Below are positions 32,650-44,022 of a stretch of 64,000 nt of DNA, piece after piece (the first letter of the stretch is position 1; the number at the start of each line of letters is the position of its first letter). The notes beneath the pieces were generated by a model that was given only the letters and a program-made list of their open reading frames with translations, had not been told where the DNA came from and did not search any database. Source of the stretch: Hyposmocoma kahamanoa (lineage: Eukaryota; Arthropoda; Insecta; Lepidoptera; Cosmopterigidae); assembly GCF_003589595.1 (NCBI RefSeq), contig NW_020653852.1, forward strand, positions 6,294,945-6,358,944, written 5' to 3'. Both the position numbers and the translations under genes were made by a program.

Positions 32650-33729
32650 TTTTGACAGTTACAGAAGCTTATAGCTACCAATAACTGTTCAGTGGATTTT
32701 GAATTTAATTACATATATTTTAGGGAAAATTCAGTCTAATTACAAATGAAGTTATACAATAATGATGATTATCCAAACTCGATAAAAAGATTTTCACGTT
32801 TTGTTCCGTGTATACGTAAATCACAGACATTCACAAATTGTGCTCGCTATGGCGTCAACGAAAAATTTGAACGAAAAAACAACACAACTCAATAAAAACC
32901 TTGTGGGAAAAAAGTAAAAGACAAGCATGAATGAGGACGATCGAGAATAAGGTCAAAGAGGAAAAGTTTTTACTACACCAACACAAGCTCTAGAATCTGA
33001 GAGCAAAATATTTTTACAACACATAAAGGACACCTACCCTGCAATACGTATAATATTATTGACATTTATGTGATACCCGCGAATAAGATGTCGTGTCGGT
33101 TTAGCGCTAGGCGTCTCAATTTGCGTCAGAATTCTTGAGGCCACTTTAACAAGCTGCTTTCAAAAGCATCTTACACCGGCAAGTTATTTTGCCAAGCACC
33201 GAAACGTCTCAAGTATGCAGGAAATTCCAGTAGATTTCACTCCCGAAAATCGCCATAATGTTGCTTGTTATTCAGAAGCACTTTAACTAATCAACGCTGT
33301 TTTATAATGTCTTGGTTCATTCTTGCATTTGCCACTAATTTTCAGAATAAGTTTCCCAAACTGTAAATATTGTCTATTTATCATATTTCCTCAGTTTTAC
33401 CTATAAAAATTCTTTCCTGTTAATTAAATGGGGACGTAGACGTATCGATCTTCATAAATTATGACGGAGGGGAGTTTCGGTATCTATCTAACTCAGGAAT
33501 AATTTCAATTGATGAACCGCAATGGATGTTTAGATTGTATTGATGGCTTCATACTTTTTTTTATGGAAATTGACTTTTGTTTTATTATAGAGACTTGGAC
33601 GATTGATTGAATCCATTTTTCTCGAGTGAAAATAAAATGAATTTAACTGGCGTCTTTTTGCCTAATTACACGTAACTAATGTAGGTACTATGTCCGCTGT
33701 AAGCACATGGGATCAATTTTGTAGGAAAC
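32650..33729. other. Unassigned DNA
   Basis: No gene or recognised repeat. Confidence 0.5.
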
Positions 33730-33830
33730 CTAATTATTTTCTACGTATTCGATCTTTGTATTAATAATTATAACAAACTAGTGGAGTAATTTCGCATAAA
33801 AATTTTGAATATCATGGTGGTGAAACATTT
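33730..33830 (+). repeat. SINE-1 tail (+)
   Basis: GTATTCGATCTTTGTATTAA and CAAACTAGTGGAGTAATTTC match the tail of the full copy that follows about 250 bp later. Confidence 0.55.
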
Positions 33831-33974
33831 TTATATTTACCGTGGTAAGAAATCTGTTACTAGTGATAATCATTTAGTGAATAACCACGAAAGTCTTAAA
33901 ATCTATATTTTTATATTTAATCAAATTAATTACAATTATTAAAGTGACATCTCTAGTCTGCTGCTGGTACCTGA

Positions 33975-34242
33975 CTGAGTGAAGAAATAGATTTCTCACA
34001 GATGGCGCTACGCCAAAAAAGTCGTTAAAACCAAAACAAAGATCTGCAACAAATACATATAAAAAAATCGTAAGGTTCGCTGAATCGTTCCGTGGCTTAG
34101 TTGGCATAGCGTCTAGCTTAGCTTAGGTTTGCTAGAAGACGCTGGTTCGAATCCAGCCGGATCGAATGATTTTTGTCTGTATTCGATCTTTGTATTAATA
34201 ATTATAACGAACAAGTGTAGTAATTTCACAATATATTTATGT
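33975..34242 (+). repeat. SINE-1 (+), best-preserved copy
   Basis: It carries leader CAGATGGCGCTACGCC, A box GTGGCTTAGTTGGCATAG, B box GGTTCGAATCCAGCC, and a tail through ACAAGTGTAGTAATTTCAC. The inter-box region has a short duplication (CTTAGCTTAG). Confidence 0.85.
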
Positions 34243-34662
34243 TAATTAAGTAATTACAACCTCAATTATATCTAAATCAGGTTACACAATTACAAAAATA
34301 GCGGCACAAGACAGTAAAATATAAATAGCAGTGGCGAGGCGTCCACATAACTCGATTCCCGCCGGCTTGCCTAAAACTTTTCAATACGTATTTACTATAT
34401 ATGGTACACAATTTAAGTGAAGAATAAGTTAATCAGTGAAATGAAGGGTACTATATATTATCATCTTGTGTGATAATAAATATTTGCTTAATATAAGCAA
34501 GGCGTCTTTTTAACGGCAAAAGAAGTATTTGTTAAGGTAGGTGTATTTGTTTAGGCCGATTATTAGCACAATTTGTTTAATGCCTACTCTTAACAATCCC
34601 TAGTTTATCTATAAAGTTCATCCGTCAAGTCGTTAACCTAACTATGTATATTGTATTGTTAC

Positions 34663-34705
34663 AGATAAAACAAATATAATGGCTTCTGCTGTAGCAACCA
34701 AAAAG
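34663..34705 (+). other. Candidate first coding exon (MASAVATKK)
   Basis: TGTATTGTTACAG is followed by a 16-base leader, an ATG in the context ATATAATGGC, nine codons (MASAVATKK) and an AAG|GTACGT donor. All signals are in the right order and distance for a small 5' exon of a plus-strand gene. No matching downstream exon was recognised, so the gene is unknown. Confidence 0.35.
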
Positions 34706-35174
34706 GTACGTCCGTAATTACGTATTTACCAAATACACTGGCCCTTCCTTGTCCCCTCCCACTAGTTGTCTGCTTAATCCTTTTATCCGTTACAGATTTT
34801 ATGATAGAATGAAGCACCCAAAAAAGAAATACACAAGGCGAAACACAAAAGAACACTGTTTCCTCAATACACGAAGATATAGTGCAACGAGAAAAATCCA
34901 AGAATCCCGAATCGATTTCTCATATATTCTTGTACCTGTAGTGTTCTTATTCTAACATTTATTCTGTGTCATGTACATTTCTTAATTAATCTTTGCATTC
35001 AACGTGATAAAACATCTCACTGAGTGATAAATATTATGTGTGAGAAAGTTTATTAAGACGAGTGTTCCATTTCGCAGGTAATTTTTTGCACAAATAAATT
35101 AAAGTAAATGAGTAAAGCCCCAAGATGTAGCACTAATTTTTTTAGGTCTTTGTTAAGGAGTATAAACTTTGCCA

Positions 35175-35390
35175 AATTTTAACCGACTTCAAAAAAAGGA
35201 GGAGGCTCTCAATTCGACTTTAGGTTTTTTTTTAATATGTTACGCAATAACGCGGTATTTGTAAACCGATTTTGATGATTCGTTATTTGTTAGAAAGAGG
35301 GTACTTCAGAAGTGGGCCCATTTAAATTTGAACAAAATATTTCACCTTTAAGGCTGGCAAACTAGGGCATGAATGACTTTTGAGGTTGGT
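35175..35390 (+). repeat. R3 repeat (+)
   Basis: AACCGACTTCAAAAAAAGGA, GGAGGCTCTCAATTCGACTT, CCGATTTTGATGATTCGTTA and GGGCCCATTTAAATTTGAAC. Confidence 0.75.
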
Positions 35391-36352
35391 TGTTTTATTA
35401 CTCTGTACTGAGATTATTACTGTACTTGATTTGCAAATTGTAAATGAGGCTATCAGCGCAAAAGCGGTGAAAACCACGTTTAATTTTTTTTCTACAAAAC
35501 TTTTTTATACAATTAAAGTACATAATTATTTTATATTATTATGCTTTTTTTATTTAGATAAAAAATATATATGTAAGTCATATATGATTGCTTTATTTAA
35601 AATGAATTTGGTTAATTTATGATATTAATTCGATTCAATATAATAAAAACATATTGCTTTTAATATTCTGTTAAAATTAACCTTTGTTGAATGAAGTTCC
35701 AAGCTTTGAACTGTAATATTTTATTCATAAGGGATTTAAAACAACATAAAAGTGTAATACAAAATAGAACTATCCTTTTGAAACAAAACTTTCGACTACT
35801 TTAAATTTTATTTTAATAGAATTTTCCCAGCTGTTGTCGCTCTGGTTGCGATGAATAGCAGGATATATCATTCCCGGCCCTCCCTTGGTCATTAACGAAT
35901 CTACGCGAAGTGGAGGACGAGACTCGAAAAAGTACATTACTGCTATGAAAGAGTAAAGTCTGTCGCCTTTATGTCGAATATATGAGAGATGTTTTTTATT
36001 TCACCCAGGTAAACCGTCCGATGAAACATTTTTATACGAATTCAAATAAAATCACGGAATGTTTTAACATTTTTAAAAACTGTTAGCAATGTTATGCAAA
36101 ACAATGCAATACTCATAATGTATGGATAGTGTGTAAGCTGTAGCGTATCAAAAAGGTGTTACCATACTTCAGCTTAAAGTTGCTAGGTCTACAGTATAGC
36201 CAGACAGACCAGCCAGTTAAGCCGGGCATTTGGGTAAAAAGGCCGGACATCCTACGTTTTTAAGGATTTTGTGTCGTAGTACATGACATTTTTTTTAATG
36301 TAAAACCTGGCATTTTTGATATTTATCAAAACATCTTCATAAATTCTAATTA

Positions 36353-36646
36353 TTTTTTTTATAATATCAAGTGACGGGACGAACAAGTTGTACTCCTGGT
36401 GGTAAGCATCACATGTACCCATTTACAGTACCGTTCAGGGCTTTAAATTGCAAAGATCTGAAGAGTACTGCCACTGCGCCCGTCACCCTGAGACATAAGT
36501 TGACAAGTCCCATGTGCCTGTAATTTTACCCTTCAAAACCAGAACACAGTAATGCTGACATTACTGCTTGGCGGCAGAAATAGATAAGCTGGCAGTTCGT
36601 CCAGGGAACCTGGATGAACTCTTTCAAACGGAGCTCTACTGCTACC
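36353..36646 (-). repeat. LepR1 retroposon (-), full length with target duplication
   Basis: The copy runs from TTTTTTTTATAATATCAAGT to GGAGCTCTACTGCTACC. The flanks AAATTCTAATTA (36341-36352) and AAATTATAATTA (36647-36658) differ by one base and fit a 12-bp target-site duplication. Confidence 0.88.
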
Positions 36647-36659
36647 AAATTATAATTAA

Positions 36660-37078
36660 AATTTATATGTTAAAATAAATATGTTTTAATTTATTCTAAT
36701 TTCCATTATTAATTATAATAAATTTAACTTAATAAAAATTCATATTCTTGTTCTTCCTGCCCTTATCCCACGCTAGGTGGGTCGGCACAACATGTATTTT
36801 TCTTCCACTCTCCCCTATCAGCCGTCATTGTTATACTCACACCTTTATTATCCATGTCATCTTTCACACAATCCATCCATCTTTTCATATTGTTATAATA
36901 AAATAATTTGTAAAACAATGTAGCGTAAATTGGAATGTTCCTTTATAAAATTGAAAATAGGGTATTTAATTAATAACTTTTGTAACTATAGTGAAAAAAT
37001 AAATATACGCGATTTAAATCCGGAAAAATAGTTTCATTTCCTATGTGTAACAATCGCCAAAACCTAAGGACTCGATAA
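36660..37078 (-). repeat. FB4 copy, reverse orientation, carrying an RTE fragment
   Basis: The right end (36995-37078) is the FB4 arm, ending CCAAAACCTAAGGACTCG. Leftwards it contains the same internal region as the 23.6 kb copy. Between 36752 and 36895 that internal region is interrupted by foreign LINE sequence. Confidence 0.6.
36752..36895 (-). pseudogene. RTE-type LINE C-terminal fragment nested in FB4
   Basis: The minus strand reads MKRWMDCVKDDMDNKGVSIT and then MTADRGEWKKNTCCADP. This is the C-terminal end of lepidopteran RTE-type LINEs. The heptamer ATATGAA on both sides may be its target duplication. The comparison copy at 23.6 kb lacks it. Confidence 0.65.
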
Positions 37079-37439
37079 ATCAGTCTTCTTTATTAATCAA
37101 TTAATATTAATTATCTAATATAGCAACAGCTGTACAACGAAATTAAACTTAAAATTAAACAAAACAACACCAAACTTGGTCTAATATAGAAAGACGAACA
37201 AAAGCCAGAACAAAAGACGAAAAAAAGTCCAATTTGACACCGCATAATTTTATCGGACACGCATCCAAAAAGCCTCACTATGTCCGGCTTTATCCGGTTG
37301 CCTGGCAACGCCACTCCAGCTGGTGCTTGTATAATACGCATGAAAAAAATTCAAATACTGATTCTTGTTTCACCGTAAAAATTCTGAATTCTCAAAATTG
37401 ATAACTGGAACTGATTTTTTCGTCAATTTTCATATTGGA

Positions 37440-37532
37440 AATGAAAATATTTTTCGAATTTAAATCGCGTATATTTGTTTTTTCAAACAAAACCAACGTT
37501 TCGGGCCCTTTACAGGCCACGTTTGACTGATT
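37440..37532 (+). repeat. FB4 arm fragment
   Basis: An isolated left arm: AATTTAAATCGCGTATATTT, TTTTTTCAAACAAAACCAAC, then GGGCCCTTTACAGGCC. Confidence 0.6.
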
Positions 37533-38669
37533 TTCATATTATTTACATAACAACAAACTCCAGAAATGTAGTCATATATTATTACACTCTGTATAAGTTC
37601 TTAACCACGTTTTGGTTCACATAATTATGCTGAAAACTGCTAGCGTGGTATTCTAGCGAACCCGTCTACTAGTACCTACTTATACTGAAGCTTGGAGAGT
37701 CTAGGTCTAGCTCAAACTTTTAACAAACGACGTACTTTTAAAATGACGTGTTAAAATATTTATGTGTTTTCGGATTATAGCTTGTAATTAGTAATTACCA
37801 AAAAGAATACAAAAAGAGCTCGTCATTTTGTACATCAAACGTGATATCACGCATTAACAATAAACATGACTTTAAAAATTTCGTCACATTTTTACGTAAC
37901 AAGGACCATGCAAAGTATTATAATTACGGCATGAATTTAAATGATCATTTTAAATTTGCAAAAGCACCAGGCAAAAAATCTAAACAGTCGCCCTTTTAAT
38001 GATTGATCGTCTTTGTCTGAGACATACGATAAATTAAATCGATCGATATTTTAATATGTTCTGAGCTACGCAAAAAATGTTTGATTTGTATAAATTAACG
38101 TTGCTAGTTTTATTTTGGGCCTGAAAACTAAGACAAAAATAAAATTTAGATACTAATGTTTAAAACAAAGTAAATGTTGATTATATTTGTATACTAATAT
38201 TATATAATTATAATACAATTTGACCTGTAAACATGTTTGGAAACAAACACATTGGCTTCTGGCACTCGCCGGCCGTTGCCGCAACAAGCTCGCTTCACTC
38301 GCCCAGCTCGTGCTGCTTTTTTATATGCTAATCTAACATAACCTAGTCAATAGTGGGCGCTATCAAGCAACCAAGATTTATTAGGAGATCAATGTCATAA
38401 ATATACTGGTTATAAATGTCATCAATCGTTAAAAGAAAAAACCAATGATAAAAAAAGAGGATATTACTTTTGAATGCCAAATATTAATTTGGTATACTCA
38501 AATATAATAATAGTGGTACCTTGAATGCAGTTCATTTAGGTAACTAATATAGGTGGAACAATTAAGATATATATCAAACAAAAAAAAATATAGTTTATTT
38601 AAAAATCTGCATATTTACATTTTAGATCAATTATTTGTTTGAGGATCAAATAACATTATTCCAATAATA
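37533..38669. other. Unassigned AT-rich DNA
   Basis: No gene seen. A GC-richer patch (CTCGCCGGCCGTTGCCGC) lies near 38265. Confidence 0.5.
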
Positions 38670-39040
38670 CACATTGCTCGCAGAACCTATGAAACCTATG
38701 AATCTACATATGAAACCAAAGGGCTCATTTGGAGTGCGGGCGCCGCGCGCCCTTGGTCTTGGCGCCTTCCCTTTCACAATGACGAAGCGGCTACGAGCGG
38801 GTAGATCCACACGTCGAAATCATAAACAAACGTTATACGCTAGACCAAGCACTTTAAAGGTGCGAGCGGACCGAGCCAATATATCCACCCGCGCGCCGGG
38901 CGCTGATGCTGATGACGCACCTACTGGAGTACATAACGCGAAAACACTGAGTGCAGCTAGCAGCGCAAGACCGGTCGTTGTGGTGATCTCTAAAAGATGC
39001 CTCTGTCCAGCAGTGGACATCTTTCGATTAAAATTATGAT
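38670..39040 (+). repeat. GC-rich repeat-like block with SINE-type end and 121-codon frame
   Basis: The open frame (38674-39039) has compositionally biased text (RAGRSTRRNHKQTLYARPST, KVRADRANISTRAPGADADD). The 3' end TCTGTCCAGCAGTGGACATC plus ATTATGATGATAATG is a standard lepidopteran SINE/LINE end. I have the impression this frame recurs in lepidopteran genomes as repeat-derived. I would not annotate it as a host gene. Confidence 0.45.
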
Positions 39041-39133
39041 GATAATGTATCAATGTTTATGTTACAAAGTAAATATAATCAAAAATAAATATTTACATTT
39101 ATAGTACAATCATTATTATATACTCCGCCCTTA

Positions 39134-39574
39134 GGGCGCGTTCCCATTATGTCGCGATGACAGATAGTCATGCAGTTTAAAGTGTCGTGACTTGTATATT
39201 TAAATTAATTAATACATAGAACAGCACGTTTCACTGTCGATCATTACTTTTTTGACGCTACCATGACAGACTGTCGTGACAATGGGAAGAGCTAGAACGA
39301 CAGTCGTCCGACGATAAATAAAACGTCACGATAAAAATGTGACGTCAGATAATCGCAGCTTCAAACGATTCTGTCGTGCAAACGACAAGGCGGGTGCCAT
39401 GAACCGATAAATTGTCATCACGATCTAGTGGGAACAGCTAGATACGACAGTCGTTCAACGATAAAATAAACGTCCACGACACAGTCACGACAGATAGTTG
39501 TGATACGTGAACAGGCTAGACGCGACAGTCGTCCAGCGATAAATAAAATGTTACGATATAATGGGAACGCGCCC
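39134..39574. mobile_element. Harbinger-like MITE, 441 bp
   Basis: TTA on both sides (39131-39133 and 39575-39577). The ends GGGCGCGTTCCCATTAT and ATAATGGGAACGCGCCC are perfect 17-bp inverted repeats. The interior repeats a CGACAGTCGTCC/GATAAATAAAA motif several times in both directions. Confidence 0.85.
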
Positions 39575-39681
39575 TTAAATTCAATTGGGGTAAGCAGAGA
39601 CTTTCGATCGCCACTTAGACGATCCTGACAAACCTCTCTTGGCAATCAAAAAAAAGTCAATCTTTCATACAGGCCTTCTTA

Positions 39682-39834
39682 GAGTGGATGGCCATTTTTT
39701 GCAGTGATAACGATTGTACCGATACAAACGCGCGACTGCATCGCTGTTTAAAATCGCGCGCGTGTGTAAAGGTAGACAATTAACGACTGCATCGCGTTTG
39801 CATCGCTGATAAAAGTCGCAGTGTGTAACCGCCT
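39682..39834. mobile_element. MITE-22, copy 2 (short)
   Basis: TTA on both sides (39679-39681 and 39835-39837). It has the end GCAGTGTGTAACCGCC and internal TACAAACGCGCGACTGCATC and GCGTTTGCATCGCTG. It lacks much of the repeat block seen in copies 1 and 3. Confidence 0.7.
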
Positions 39835-40194
39835 TTATTCTTCATAAAAATATAAATAGAATCGGAATCTGAGATTCTCGAACGAGTTTTCAAGTATTAG
39901 ATAACTTGGCAGTTAGCAAATCCGAAACGGTCAACAGGCCAGTAACTGCCCAGACTACCAGGTGAGCAATCAATAACCGTTTGCAGCATCATCAAATATT
40001 ACCATACTTGCTGAATTTAACATGCAGTCTATTCAACATTTATCCGTAAAACTAGTTTATATTTCTTATCATAAGCCATTGCTTACATTGATGAATATTG
40101 GGTACTAGCAACTTAGAAAGTCGCTGATCACCTAGGCATTGTCGCCATTTAACTTTGCCTCAATAATAAAACGTCTCTTCGAGCGAAAATAACC

Positions 40195-40385
40195 CTAAGT
40201 AAATATAAATTAAGAAGGGAGCGTTGTGGTGGAAGAGGTGATGTTTGTGACCAGAATATGAAATCTATGCTTCGATGTTTTGGTCATATGGAACGGATGG
40301 ATGTTGCTATAACAACCATATAAATATCACAGAGCGAACGTGAAGGAAAATGCAGAGATAGAAGATTGAAATAAACAAGATGTTT
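40195..40385 (+). pseudogene. RTE-type LINE fragment
   Basis: RRERCGGRGDVCDQNMKSML, then RCFGHMERMDVA, match the RTE C-terminal block (R-RCG...MLRWFGHVERM). A stop follows within 20 residues. Confidence 0.75.
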
Positions 40386-40434
40386 TAATTACTACTACGA
40401 AAATCGAACACAAAAAAAAAAAAAAATGTGTGCA

Positions 40435-40560
40435 ATAAACGGTTTTATATTTCTTACCACCTGGGTCACGATTATACCAACTGAACTAAAGATCAATTCA
40501 CCAAACCTTACAAATTTTTCTGTACTTATTACAGATCTTGTGTAATAAGTTTTTTCTGTT
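40435..40560 (-). repeat. Degenerate SINE-1 (-)
   Basis: TATACCAACTGAACTAAAG is the A-box complement; TTACAAATTTTTCTGTAC matches the leader complement. Confidence 0.45.
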
Positions 40561-40561
40561 T

Positions 40562-40675
40562 TTATCGCCGCGCCGCAATTTAGTTAAGTCAGCATTTGGT
40601 TTGGCAAAAAGACGTAGGTTCCGAGTCCTGTAGTATCGACGGAATGTTTTTTTTTTTTCATTTCATATTTTTACT
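40562..40675 (+). repeat. Degenerate SINE-1 (+)
   Basis: GCAATTTAGTTAAGTCAGC and TAGGTTCCGAGTCCTGTAG fit the A-box and B-box regions. It is back to back with the preceding minus copy. Confidence 0.4.
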
Positions 40676-40684
40676 GGTTCTCCA

Positions 40685-41147
40685 TGTGACGATGTGACCT
40701 CCTTCCATCGTCATGTCGCCTTTTTGTCACTTTTTCTCTGGTTCCTGGCCACTCGTTTTCAAATTTTGAATCGTCCTTAATTCGTTTGCTTCGCCATTCT
40801 CATTTTGCTTCGTTCTGTCGTCACTCCCTGCTCAACCGCTGTAGCGAGCAGTGCTGCTCTAATTTTTAATTGCGTCTAATTTTGATCCTTTTACCAGTTA
40901 CCAACCTAAATCATGTGCCAATTTTAATGCTAATCTAACCTAGTAATACTGTATAACTAGGCCCTTTCGGGGTAAGTCTCGCACGTTTTTATTATTTAAG
41001 TAGGCAGTGTTTTGTAGCGTTGTACCTGTTTTTTATATACCTTATTACAGCTTTTTCCTTTTGACTTAACTATGGAATATATTTTTGTGGACCGAAGTAT
41101 CCTATTTTATTGCCGTGATCCTGGTCAAGGCACATTAGCGATTTACA
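40685..41147 (+). repeat. R6 repeat, copy 3
   Basis: TGTGACGATGTGACCTCC start, more diverged. GTAAGT at 40972 and TTATTACAG ending 41050 are retained, as is GGACCGAAGTATCC. Confidence 0.6.
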
Positions 41148-41154
41148 GTCTTTT

Positions 41155-41337
41155 CATCCATACAAACTTTCGTCCCCTGTTTCACCCCATTTAAGATTTA
41201 CTTATGTGACCAGAAGCTATCCTATGTCCTTCTCCGAAGTCCCGTCTATCCCTGTACCAAAATTCATCAAAATTGGTTTAGCGGTTTAGGCGTAAAAACG
41301 TAACAGACAAAACAGAGTTACTTTCGCATTTATAAAA
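41155..41337 (+). repeat. Lepidopteran interspersed repeat end
   Basis: AAAATTCATCAAAATTGGTT, TAGCGGTTTAGGCGTAAAAA and TTACTTTCGCATTTATAAAA are a frequent retroelement tail in this order. Confidence 0.5.
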
Positions 41338-41410
41338 TTAGTTTGGACTAATGGTGGTGACTAATTCCACAAAAAATAAATTAAAATATCATAGTAGTAA
41401 AACAATATTC
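41338..41410 (+). repeat. SINE-1-type tail
   Basis: GGTGGTGACTAATTCCACAA and ATATCATAGTAGTAAAACA resemble the end of SINE-1 copies. Confidence 0.35.
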
Positions 41411-42412
41411 AAGATTATTCATAAAATCAATAAAGCAAGACGTTGTTTGAAATGACCACGCAACATATATCCTTGTAACGTGATGTGGGCCTATCTAACA
41501 CAAGATGGCAGCAACAATTTTAATTATTGCGGCTATCATTCAATTAATGGATTTAATTATATTGTGGCTGATTCCATCAAGTATCTTAATAGGCTAACTT
41601 GATTAAATGCAATGCTTTTTTATGTATATACGAGTATGTACATATATTTATTTAACAACCTCGACGGCCTAACAGAAACGAGCTCTTCGAAATGGATCAG
41701 TGGCCGTAGCATCGCAGAATATATGTATTATACCTCCCCGTGACAATATTTAATTCAGTTGGTAAATCTAAGTTTGGTTATTTGGTAATGAACTCTTGTT
41801 ATACATTTTGAAGGACAAGGACAGCGATATGAAATTGCCTATATAGCTAGCTGTCTTTTTCGTTTAATCATCGCTGCGAAAACCATGAAACAAAGAATAT
41901 CTTTTCATCTCGTTTCTTGCGCTCAATTTTTACGTTCATAAAATTACTCTGCAAATGTTTTAAAATCACCTGTGACCTTGCAGCTACGTTTGGCACTGTG
42001 TTAATCTTTTGCAGTCATTGGTCGCCGGCACTTGCGATGATATAAATATCTGACGTCACGGTGCTCGCCACATCGCTATTGTGATAAAATTATATAATAT
42101 CTTTATCAAGGCGGCATACTACGGGGGCTGGTCTGGGTGTACCGGGTTGCGCCCCGTTGCCCAATTTCGTTCCTCTCGTGCTCCTAGTACAGGGAATACC
42201 CTAGTTACTTTGAGATCAGATGTATTAGTGTGGTTGTCTGTCTGTTAATATATTGTATTACACATACTAACCAGATTAATTCCCTTGCCAGGTCAAAGGC
42301 ATCAAATAAGCATCAGACACTATTCGTCGTTTATTGTATACAATTAAATAATAAAGCGAAGATTTGGAACGATGAACTGCCTCCTATTCGCTAAGATTAT
42401 TTCATCAGAATT

Positions 42413-42670
42413 GTGTTCGGAAACAAGGTCATAAAGCAACAAAATGTACCAACATCTATCGAAAATGAATTCGGGTTCAGACGATACAAATTTAATGTCA
42501 TCTCCCGCGGTACTACTGAACCCGGGACTGGATGCGACTCAAATTTAATTACTTTTGACAAGCAACCAGTCCCGGGATCACATGATACTCGCATTTGGGC
42601 TCATTCAGGTTCCGTTGCAAAAAACCGACTCCGGGTGCAGATGCTACAAACCTTACTTTTACTATTGTAG
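42413..42670. repeat. Inverted/direct repeat block
   Basis: ACCCGGGACTGG and CCAGTCCCGGG face each other around 42520-42580. TCGGGTTCAGACGATACAAA and CCGGGTGCAGATGCTACAAA are direct repeats on the outside. An 85-codon frame is incidental. Confidence 0.45.
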
Positions 42671-42689
42671 GTAATTGGTAAGAACGGTA

Positions 42690-42838
42690 GCCCCTGTGTG
42701 GTAACAGACGCTGGTTCGAGTTCAGTCAGATTGAAGGATTTTTTCTTTCTGTTGTTCGATATTTGTATCAACAATAACAACAAACTAGTGACGTATTTTC
42801 ACAAAAAAAAAATTAATATCATGGTAGTAAAGTAAAAC
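42690..42838 (+). repeat. SINE-1 3' part (+)
   Basis: GACGCTGGTTCGAGTTCAG (B box), GTTGTTCGATATTTGTATCA and CAAACTAGTGACGTATTTTC. The A-box half is missing. Confidence 0.65.
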
Positions 42839-43235
42839 AAAACCTGATATTTAATAAAACAAATATTTCTTTTCTATGCAAAATTCCCTTTTGGAGAAAA
42901 TAAAGAATATTGTTAAATACCTGTACAATACAATTTTGGTTGCTTCATTCCTAAATAGACCATCGTATTTCGGCGCTTACGTAACTAACGTAAGGCTTTT
43001 AGTGGAACTCGTATAAGTTGGTACACTATACAACTTCAGGCTATTTTAAAGGCTTGGCAATAGATGTAGATTTTAATACGATATTGTGGAATAAAAGTGG
43101 TAGGTTTAAGTTTGAACAACAATTGTTGAACAATGTCGTATGCTATGAATAAATGATGTACCGTATTTCTCTTCCAATTTTTTATTTCACAACCATATAG
43201 TCGTTAAGGTGAGTCACCGAAGGAGAAGCGGGAAA

Positions 43236-43760
43236 AACTGTTTCATTTGTTACACGATAAGAGTACTTTATTTGATCTTATAAATTCCTGGAAACAAGCT
43301 AAAATCTAAAACGAATTATTATACAATAAAATCTAACGTTGTACCATAATTTTTATGTTGAGATGTTTTTCTTTAAGTACTATGGAGAACCTGCTAAATT
43401 TTGGTTTTCTACTGAAGCCCTATAGTAATTAAATTCACATTACCCCAAATTACCCAGCGGATTAACGAAACTACGCGCCGCCCGCTGCGCGGCATTCGCC
43501 ATCGGGCGCTTGCCGACGTCAATTTTTTTGCGCCTGTTCTTATTTTATTCATATTAATTTACACCGCGCGGATTACGGTACGTAAGGTGCGACCCCCCAC
43601 AACTCACCTCCTAAAATCTACGCTCGCCTTTAAATACGGACAACGGCACACCAGACTACACATTTTTGTTCGAAAATCGCCACCAGTGCAACGGAAGAAG
43701 ATACGTCAATGTGTAGCTTGATGTGCTGGCGTGGTACCTCGCCTTAATGACGACTTTCAA
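43236..43760 (-). repeat. R11 repeat (-), longest copy
   Basis: Contains all R11 blocks plus the 5' part CATCAAGCTACACATTGACG and CGATTTTCGAACAAAAATGT (minus strand). The GC-rich middle is CGCCGCCCGCTGCGCGGC. Confidence 0.65.
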
Positions 43761-44022
43761 AAATCGCCCTTTACTTCGTATCATAGTCGCAAAATATCTT
43801 TGTGGTGTTTGTAATTTGTTAAGCGTAATGAGACCAGCACACGGAGCTACAACTCCTTAGCCATTCGTTGTACGCCCTGTCATAAGAAATAAAATTAATA
43901 GATAGAAGCACATAGCATTCAAAAACAACCAGAATTAAAAGCGATACCAGGGTTTATTCACTATCACGTACTATACGGGACCGTCTATCCTAAGTGGATA
44001 GTGTAGAGTTTAATTTAAGACA

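Noticed and set aside
33975..34242. tRNA gene at the tRNA-like head
   Set aside because: A and B boxes are present but the acceptor stem does not close and the sequence continues into a SINE body found in many copies.
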